Part shown: positions 58,291 through 64,000 of the stretch, one piece after another | Layout of the letters: every line of letters starts with the position of its first letter | Numbering within the stretch: the stretch's first letter is position 1 | From: Aquificota bacterium | GTDB taxonomy: Bacteria; Aquificota; Aquificia; Aquificales; Aquificaceae | NCBI GenBank assembly: GCA_018771605.1 | Contig: CP076324.1 | Coordinates: 744,001-808,000 of the forward strand | Length of the DNA stretch: 64,000 nt | Direction: 5' to 3' | Notes under the pieces: generated by a model | Databases searched by the model: none | Told to the model about the DNA's origin: nothing | The model's input: the letters and a program-made list of their open reading frames with translations, nothing else | Position numbers and translations under genes: made by a program

Positions 58291-58652
58291 TAGAAGTAAT
58301 TGGCTATAAAGTGCTTTACCTGTGAAAAGTACCTGTTTATCTCTTCCTTATGCTTATTCTTCACATATTTTAGCAATTTGTAGTCATCCCAATAGCCGAT
58401 AAGTGGTATTTTGTCCGGTATGGAGTCCCTATCCTCTATAAGGTAGAGGAGGGCAGATATGAAGTCCCTTTTGGCCTCTTCCTTTAGGTCAAACTCCTCA
58501 TCGGAGAGTATCCTCATAAGCATCTTGGCATCAAGGATAAGGTTCCTCACATACTCCATGGTGGGTGGAATACGGTTTAGCTTCTCCTCCAAAAGCCTCC
58601 TTAATTCCTTTATGCCAATATCCCTGTAGTACTTTCTGAGCTTCTCCTCCAT
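58290..58652 (-). CDS. YkvA/DUF1232-type protein
   Basis: 120 residues. The C-terminal part carries the YkvA signature: DFISALLYLIEDRDSIPDKIPLIGYWDDYKLLKYV. The N-terminal half is charged and helical. Function unknown; relatives are small membrane-associated proteins. It is immediately upstream of the ABC permease (1-base overlap) and downstream of nadB by 22 bases. Confidence 0.75.
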   Translation of the reverse strand: MEEKLRKYYRDIGIKELRRLLEEKLNRIPPTMEYVRNLILDAKMLMRILSDEEFDLKEEAKRDFISALLYLIEDRDSIPDKIPLIGYWDDYKLLKYVKNKHKEEINRYFSQVKHFIANYF

Positions 58653-58674
58653 GGGAGTTTTATTATAGCATTAC

Positions 58675-60177
58675 CTACGGCTCCAAACTATAAAAACTAT
58701 CCCTTCTAAACTCCTCTCTTTCGTGAGGGTAATCCACCCTATAATGCACTCCCCTGCTTTCCCTTCTCCGCAAAGCACAGGTAAGGGTTGCCAAAGCCAC
58801 AAGGCTTATGTCAAAAAGTTCTCTATTCTCCACCGTAGGCCTCCACTCCTTCCAGCTCTCAAGCCAGCTCTGTAGCCTACTTATGGCCTCTTTTAACCCC
58901 TCTTCTTCCCTCTCAAGGCCACAGTTTTCCCACATGAGCCTTCTTAGGTCCTTAAAGCCGTAAGGTGGGTCCATCTTTCCTTCCCTTCTATTCTCAAAGT
59001 GGCTTTCTTTAAACTTCAAAAAGCCTATATCACTACATACCTTATAGGCAGTCCTATAACCAAAGACCACACCCTCCAAAAGGGAGTTGGAGGCAAGCCT
59101 GTTGGCACCATGCACGCCAGTGCAGGCACATTCTCCAACCGCATAAAGGCCTGGTAAGGTGGTCCTTCCATAGTTATCTACCTCTATGCCACCGATAAAG
59201 TAATGGGAAGCTGGTGTGATGGGTATGGGCTGTCTTTCTGGGTCGTAGCCTTTTTCCCTTAGCATGGTGTATATGGTGGGAAACCTCTCTGAGAGCTTTA
59301 CACCCTTATGGATAAGTCCTCTTAGGTCTATGAATACCTCTTGTCCTTCCTTTATCTTTTTGTATATGGCCCTTGCCACCTCGTCCCTTGGCTTTAGCTC
59401 ATCCACAAACCTCTCACCCTTTTGGTCTATAAGCACTGCACCCTCACCCCTTACGGCCTCCGATATGAGTATGCTTGTGTTCTTTACCACCGTGGGGTGG
59501 AACTGCACAAACTCTGGGTTCATCAAGCTTAATCCCTTCCTCAAGGCTATTCCAAGGGCATCCCCCCTTACCTTCACTGGGTTGGAAGTATGTAAAAACA
59601 TGCTTGCTGCACCACCTGTGGCAAGCACAAGGACTGGAGTTCTTATGAGCTTTAACTCTCCATCGTTGTATATTAGCCCTTCAACCCTATCTTCTCCCAG
59701 AATCTCTTGAAGCTCTCCCATCAAAACCCTTATATTTAGTTCCTTTACCCTCCTCCAAAGGGCTTCGTATATAGCCCTGCCCGTGTAGTCCTTTACCTTA
59801 TAAACCCTTGGAAAGGAATGGCCCCCTTCTATGGTGGTCTCCTCGTCAAACTCCACACCCCACCTTTTTAAATCCATAAGCCTTTGAATGCCTTCATCCA
59901 CCAAAATCCTAAGACTTTCTTCTTTACACAGACCCCTTCCTGCCCTAAGTGTATCCAACATATGAAGGTAGGGACTGTCCTTTGGATGAAGGGCGCAGGC
60001 TATCCCACCTTGAGAATAATAGGTGTTCCCAATGCCCCTTGTCAAAATGATGGGTTCAAGGCCAAGCTCCTTTAAGACTATGGCCACAGTTAAGCCGGCT
60101 ATACCGCTACCGCATACAACTATATGGGCTTTTTCTGTGGGAAGCTTTGAAGTATCAAAGTCAAGAAAATACAGCAT
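58675..60177 (-). CDS. nadB: L-aspartate oxidase
   Basis: 500 residues. FAD-dependent oxidase of NAD synthesis, making iminoaspartate for NadA. The FAD-binding start is [18 protein letters not shown]. The succinate dehydrogenase-like catalytic region includes [34 protein letters not shown] and the ending [25 protein letters not shown]. The C-terminal helical bundle (410-490) is standard. Its start overlaps yvcK by 17 bases. Confidence 0.95.
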   Translation of the reverse strand: MLYFLDFDTSKLPTEKAHIVVCGSGIAGLTVAIVLKELGLEPIILTRGIGNTYYSQGGIACALHPKDSPYLHMLDTLRAGRGLCKEESLRILVDEGIQRLMDLKRWGVEFDEETTIEGGHSFPRVYKVKDYTGRAIYEALWRRVKELNIRVLMGELQEILGEDRVEGLIYNDGELKLIRTPVLVLATGGAASMFLHTSNPVKVRGDALGIALRKGLSLMNPEFVQFHPTVVKNTSILISEAVRGEGAVLIDQKGERFVDELKPRDEVARAIYKKIKEGQEVFIDLRGLIHKGVKLSERFPTIYTMLREKGYDPERQPIPITPASHYFIGGIEVDNYGRTTLPGLYAVGECACTGVHGANRLASNSLLEGVVFGYRTAYKVCSDIGFLKFKESHFENRREGKMDPPYGFKDLRRLMWENCGLEREEEGLKEAISRLQSWLESWKEWRPTVENRELFDISLVALATLTCALRRRESRGVHYRVDYPHEREEFRRDSFYSLEP

Positions 60178-61138
60178 GCTTTTTGTATATTTCTACTATA
60201 AGGTCTGCAAGCCTTTTGGAATCGTGCCTTACAAAGTCTTCCTTTTCGCCTATTAGGTCTTCTGCATACACTTCAATACCCTCCTTTGCTATCTTGGCTA
60301 CATCGGGTATAACCGGCTCTTGTCTTTCCTTTATATACCTTCTTAAAATCTGGTCCGATGGCATTTTTGTGTTTACAATGGCTGCATCTATTCTATCTAT
60401 GCCGGTAATTTCTTTGAAAACCCTAATATGGTCATAGGCCGTAAAGTCATCTGTTTCTCCCGGTTGGGTCATTGCATTGACTATAAATATTCTAAGGGCT
60501 GGCGACCTTAATACTGCTTCCTTTATATCCTTTATAAGCAGGTTTGGTATAATGCTCGTGTAAAGACTTCCCGGACCAAAGACTATCACATCGGCCGATT
60601 CTATTTTGGCTATTGCATCAATGGGGGCCTTGGCATCCTCCGGTTCTATCCATATGCTTTCAATCTTTGCCTCTTTTGCCTTACCGTATTCCGTTATATC
60701 CTCTTCTCCACATATCTTTTCTCCATCGCTGAACTTTGCGCAAAGCTGTATGCTTTCAAGGGTTGCGGGTATGATCTCGCCCTTTGTTCTAAGTATCTGA
60801 GAGGCTATGTTTATGGCTTGCATAAAGCTCCCTGTTATCTCTGTAAGTGCCACAAGAAAAAGGTTTCCAAAGGCGTGCCCTTCAAGTTCTCCCCCCTTAA
60901 ACCTAAACTGGAAAAGTTCCCTTATTATGTCTTCGCTTTCCGAGAGGGCCACTATGCAGTTTCTTATATCTCCAGGTGCTGGAAGGTTATACACCTTTCT
61001 TAGCCTTCCAGTGCTTCCTCCGCTGTCTGCAACGGTAACTATGGCAGAAAGGTCCTGTATTTCTTTTCCAACCTTTTCCTTTAATCCCCTCAAGAGAGTA
61101 GAAAGACCTGTTCCTCCTCCTATGGCTACAAGCCTCAT
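60161..61138 (-). CDS. YvcK/CofD-like gluconeogenesis factor
   Basis: 325 residues. It starts [20 protein letters not shown], the UDP-sugar- or GTP-binding loop of the YvcK family. It continues with [38 protein letters not shown] and [17 protein letters not shown]. YvcK homologues bind UDP-GlcNAc and coordinate cell-wall and carbon metabolism. AAGGAGGT precedes the ATG. CofD of F420 synthesis is the alternative but has other partners. Confidence 0.9.
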   Translation of the reverse strand: MRLVAIGGGTGLSTLLRGLKEKVGKEIQDLSAIVTVADSGGSTGRLRKVYNLPAPGDIRNCIVALSESEDIIRELFQFRFKGGELEGHAFGNLFLVALTEITGSFMQAINIASQILRTKGEIIPATLESIQLCAKFSDGEKICGEEDITEYGKAKEAKIESIWIEPEDAKAPIDAIAKIESADVIVFGPGSLYTSIIPNLLIKDIKEAVLRSPALRIFIVNAMTQPGETDDFTAYDHIRVFKEITGIDRIDAAIVNTKMPSDQILRRYIKERQEPVIPDVAKIAKEGIEVYAEDLIGEKEDFVRHDSKRLADLIVEIYKKHAVFS

Positions 61139-61165
61139 TCATACCTCCTTGAAATCTTTTTAAGC

Positions 61166-61672
61166 ATGTATATTTTAAAACATATGGTTAAATTAAACCT
61201 AAAGGAACTTTTTAAAACAAGAAAAAAGTTTTCTCAAAACTATGTTTTTAAACCGGAAGATATTAAACTACCTCCAGACTTAGGAGAAATAAAAGAACCC
61301 ATATCTTTGTATGTGGAAATAACAAAAGAGAAGGGCGCCTATAAGGTTTATATGGAAATAGAGGGCTATGTGGTGCTTGAGTGTAGTAGGTGCCTTACCC
61401 TATACCATAAGGATATAGGTAAAAAAGAAGTGGTAAGGATAGAGCCATATCCCACAAAGGATGTTATATATCTAAGGCCTTCTGACTTGGAAGTCTCCTT
61501 CTATGAAGACGAAGAAGCTTTTGACCTGACTAATCTACTAAGAGAACAGATCATTTTAAGCATACCAACTAAGCCTCTATGCAGTCCAGACTGTATGACG
61601 GGCTTTGAAGTAAGCCTTAAGGAAGAAAGGCCCACCCTTGGAGACCTTCTCAAAAAGAGCAATGTGCTATAA
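61166..61672 (+). CDS. DUF177 (YceD) protein upstream of rpmF
   Basis: 168 residues (162 from the alternative ATG at 61184, which starts [10 protein letters not shown]). It contains the YceD signature C-x2-C type region [11 protein letters not shown], then [35 protein letters not shown]177 proteins assist 23S rRNA and are almost always encoded before rpmF, as here (35-base gap to L32). Confidence 0.88.
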   Translation: MYILKHMVKLNLKELFKTRKKFSQNYVFKPEDIKLPPDLGEIKEPISLYVEITKEKGAYKVYMEIEGYVVLECSRCLTLYHKDIGKKEVVRIEPYPTKDVIYLRPSDLEVSFYEDEEAFDLTNLLREQIILSIPTKPLCSPDCMTGFEVSLKEERPTLGDLLKKSNVL

Positions 61673-61707
61673 TAGAAATCTCTTATAAAACCTGTGGAGG
61701 CGATAAG

Positions 61708-61893
61708 ATGGCTGTTCCTAAGAGAAAGACTTCAAAGTGGAGAAGAGACCAAAGAAGGGCTCAAAACTTCTTTTCCAAACTACGTGCCATGTCCTTGGCC
61801 ACTTGTCCAAACTGTGGCGAGCTTATGATGCCCCATAGGGCATGCCCTTACTGCGGATATTATAAGGGCAGGGAAGTTGTAAAAACTTCATGA
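61708..61893 (+). CDS. rpmF: 50S ribosomal protein L32
   Basis: 61 residues. [20 protein letters not shown] is the standard start, and the zinc ribbon has CPNCG and CPYCG with HRA between. A TGGAGGCG site precedes the ATG. The stop overlaps plsX by 4 bases, giving the common rpmF-plsX-fabH operon. Confidence 0.97.
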   Translation: MAVPKRKTSKWRRDQRRAQNFFSKLRAMSLATCPNCGELMMPHRACPYCGYYKGREVVKTS

Positions 61894-62897
61894 CAAGGAT
61901 AGCGGTTGACTGTATGGGGGGCGATTATGCCCCCGAGGAGATAGTAAAGGGTTGTCTTTTAGCCTATAAGGAATTGGGCCTTGAAAGCATATTGGTTGGA
62001 GACGAAGAAAGGATAAAAAGCATACTAAAGAGGGAGGGCTTTAAGGGAGAGCTGGAGGTGGTTCATGCACCAGAGGTCATCCAGATGAACGAGCCACCTT
62101 CCAACGTTTTAAAGAAAAAACAATCTTCCCTTTTTGTGGCTGGAAAGCTTGTAAGGGACGGGCTTGCCGATGGCTTGGTCTCCGCCGGAAATACGGGCGC
62201 AGTGCTTACAGTGGGTAAGTTTGTCATAGGGTCTATTGAGGACCTTGAGCGCCCGGCCATTGGTGTGGCACTTCCAAACCCAAAGGGAAGAACTGTGCTT
62301 ATTGATGTAGGTGCCAACGTGGACTGTAAGCCAAGGCATCTATTGCATTTTGCCGTAATAGGGCATACTTACGCCGAGGAGATACTGGGAATAAAGAATC
62401 CAAGGGTGGGAATCCTTAGCATAGGAGAGGAGGAAGGCAAGGGCAACGAGCTTGTAAAGGAAACCTATCCCCTTTTGAAGGCAAGCAAGCTAAACTTTAA
62501 GGGAAATGCGGAGGGAAGGGACATATACGCGGGCACCTTTGACGTTATAGTATGCGATGGCTTTGTGGGCAATGTTATACTAAAGGCAAGTGAAAGCCTT
62601 GGCTTTGCTGTGCTTCAGATGATAAAGGAGGAGGTGCAAAAGAGCCTTTTGGCAAAGATAGGGGCCTTGCTCATGAGGCCTGCCTTGAACAACTTCAAGA
62701 AGAAGGCAGACTTTACCGAGTATGGTGGCATACCCCTCCTTGGTGCCAAAAAGCCAGTCATAATAACCCATGGAAGGGCAAACGCCAAGGCCATAAAGAA
62801 TGCCATAAGGGTGGCCAACGAGTTTTTAACCCATCACTTCAACGAAAGGCTTTCTGAAAACCTTAAAAGATTATTGCCTCAAGAGGTAAAGGTCTGA
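61890..62897 (+). CDS. plsX: Phosphate acyltransferase PlsX
   Basis: 335 residues. It converts acyl-ACP to acyl-phosphate, the first step of phospholipid synthesis with PlsY. It starts [20 protein letters not shown], with [47 protein letters not shown] and [24 protein letters not shown]. Normal length. It shares an ATGA with rpmF and one base with fabH. Confidence 0.96.
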   Translation: MTRIAVDCMGGDYAPEEIVKGCLLAYKELGLESILVGDEERIKSILKREGFKGELEVVHAPEVIQMNEPPSNVLKKKQSSLFVAGKLVRDGLADGLVSAGNTGAVLTVGKFVIGSIEDLERPAIGVALPNPKGRTVLIDVGANVDCKPRHLLHFAVIGHTYAEEILGIKNPRVGILSIGEEEGKGNELVKETYPLLKASKLNFKGNAEGRDIYAGTFDVIVCDGFVGNVILKASESLGFAVLQMIKEEVQKSLLAKIGALLMRPALNNFKKKADFTEYGGIPLLGAKKPVIITHGRANAKAIKNAIRVANEFLTHHFNERLSENLKRLLPQEVKV

Positions 62898-63823
62898 TGG
62901 GTATAAGCATAAAGGGTATGGGCCATTACACTCCAGAAAACCTTTTGACCAACTTTGACCTTGAGAAGATGGTGGATACATCCGACGAGTGGATAACCAC
63001 AAGGACCGGCATAAAGGAAAGAAGGATAGCAAAGGAAGAAAGCCTTGTTGATATGGCATACAGGGCAAGCCTTAGAGCCTTAGAGGATGCGAGCCTCTCC
63101 GTAGAGGATATTGATGTTATAATCCTTGCCACCCTCACGCCAGACCTTGGCTTTCCAGCCAGCGCATGCCTTTTGCAGGCAAGGCTTGGATGCCACAAGG
63201 CCTATGCCTTTGATATATCTGCCGCCTGTAGCGGATTTTTGTATGGCCTTGAGATAGCCAGCGCCCTACTAAGTTCTGGAAAGGCAAAAAACATCCTTTT
63301 GGTGGGCGCTGAAAAGCTATCTCAGATAGTAAACTGGACGGACAGGGCCACATGCGTCCTCTTTGGAGATGGTGCGGGTGCGGTGGTTCTCTCCTCCGAA
63401 GGGGAAGGGGAGCTTTTGGCGTCGGTCATGAGGTCTGACGGCAACTATTGGGAGATACTGTACGCCGAAAGGTGTGGCTATATAAACATGAAAGGAAAGG
63501 AGCTTTTTAAGCTGGCCGTGAGGGCCATGGCCGATGTATGTGAAGAAGTTATGCAAAGGGCTGGAGTTTCCAAAGAAGACATAGATTTGGTAGTTCCACA
63601 TCAGGCAAACATAAGGATCATGCAGGCCTTGGCCGAAAGGCTTGGTATTCCTATGGAAAAGGTCTATTCAAACATACACAAGTATGGAAATACGAGCGCC
63701 GCATCCATACCCATAGCCCTGTGCGAGGCCAAAGAGGAGGGAAGGCTAAAAAGGGGTAATATGGTCCTCCTTACTGCCATGGGTGGTGGCCTCACATGGG
63801 GGGCAAGCCTCTTGAGGTTCTAA
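62897..63823 (+). CDS. fabH: Beta-ketoacyl-[ACP] synthase III
   Basis: 308 residues. It starts fatty-acid synthesis by condensing an acyl-CoA with malonyl-ACP. The catalytic Cys111 is in FDISAACSGFLYG, the His in VVPHQANIRIM (about 237) and the Asn in YGNTSAASIP (about 267). EWITTRTGIKERRIA is the family start region. It is directly downstream of plsX in an operon. Confidence 0.96.
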   Translation: MGISIKGMGHYTPENLLTNFDLEKMVDTSDEWITTRTGIKERRIAKEESLVDMAYRASLRALEDASLSVEDIDVIILATLTPDLGFPASACLLQARLGCHKAYAFDISAACSGFLYGLEIASALLSSGKAKNILLVGAEKLSQIVNWTDRATCVLFGDGAGAVVLSSEGEGELLASVMRSDGNYWEILYAERCGYINMKGKELFKLAVRAMADVCEEVMQRAGVSKEDIDLVVPHQANIRIMQALAERLGIPMEKVYSNIHKYGNTSAASIPIALCEAKEEGRLKRGNMVLLTAMGGGLTWGASLLRF

Positions 63824-63824
63824 C

Positions 63825-64000
63825 TTGAGGTATGATGCTATAGTCGTAGGAGGAGGTCCGGCTGGGGCCTCTACAGCCTACCACCTCTCAAAGAAAGGCC
63901 TTAAAGTCCTTCTTGTGGAAAAGGAAAGGCTTCCAAGGTTTAAGCTTTGCGCCGGCTGTCTTTCTGCCAGAGCCTTAAAACTTCTTCCAGAAGGCTATGA
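63825..64000 (+). CDS. FAD-dependent oxidoreductase of the geranylgeranyl-reductase family, N-terminal part
   Basis: 58 codons to the right edge, starting at a TTG (63825-63827) one base after the fabH stop. The dinucleotide-binding motif is YDAIVVGGGPAGASTAYHL; it continues with VLLVEKERLPRFKLCAGCLS. The KLCAGCLS motif is typical of geranylgeranyl reductases, which saturate isoprenoid lipids, but the rest is missing. A start at a later codon would cut the Rossmann fold. Confidence 0.85.
   Translation, partial: MRYDAIVVGGGPAGASTAYHLSKKGLKVLLVEKERLPRFKLCAGCLSARALKLLPEGY

Overview
The window is a gene-dense bacterial chromosome segment that fits a thermophilic, hydrogen-oxidising member of the Aquificaceae (Hydrogenobacter/Thermocrinis/Aquifex-like). 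The evidence is an oxygen-tolerant membrane [NiFe] hydrogenase operon with a nickel transporter, a second cytosolic [NiFe] hydrogenase inside a hyp maturation operon, carbamoyl-phosphate synthase split into separate genes, heavy AGG/AGA/ATA codon use, and very tight gene packing. The taxonomic call is inference.

Layout. 1-6156: aspS (cut by the window edge), gatA, a methyltransferase, a DUF3137/LemA pair, and dnaJ-hspR. 6246-8339: a small membrane protein and a KhtT/KhtU-type cation/proton antiporter whose transporter gene carries an apparent frameshift at a T7 run. 8260-14994 (minus): one long operon from a nickel-uptake module (DUF4198 protein, small accessory protein, outer-membrane barrel, CbiM/Q/O) into prmA, an M23 peptidase and a DUF374 acyltransferase. 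15172-20058 (plus): a hyaABCDEF-like uptake hydrogenase operon. 20003-26455 (minus): hypB, cytosolic hydrogenase small and large subunits, hypE, hypA, hypF. 26638-37916: housekeeping genes (dapF, ispH, tadA, asd, mutS, carB C-terminal half). 37961-43427: a FliK-like protein, secD, and a small decayed island with repeat copies, orphan ORFs and a glycosyltransferase gene broken by an amber codon. 43431-47226: mnmH/selU, gcvT, an LptF/G permease, tpiA. 47234-54809: a truncated DUF2851 gene, a fossil of an AlbA_2-domain gene, and a two-gene methyltransferase plus PLD-helicase system, probably anti-phage. 54811-64000: uppP, an RlmI-like methyltransferase, DJ-1, an ABC permease, DUF1232, nadB, yvcK, DUF177-rpmF-plsX-fabH, and the start of an FAD reductase.

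How the parts connect. Nickel import, the membrane hydrogenase and the hyp/second-hydrogenase operon each carry a near-identical 14-bp palindrome (consensus TGAATAATTATTCA) at the promoter, which suggests one shared regulator. Regulation elsewhere looks minimal. Many genes have a -10 box only 5-10 bases before the ATG, the pattern of leaderless mRNAs, and all eight convergent gene pairs overlap at their 3' ends. A small palindromic element at 28385-28597 is flanked by a 23-bp direct repeat that preserves both the upstream stop codon and the downstream -10 box. Related fragments lie at about 40879 and 42024. No rRNA, tRNA, CRISPR array or transposase gene was seen.
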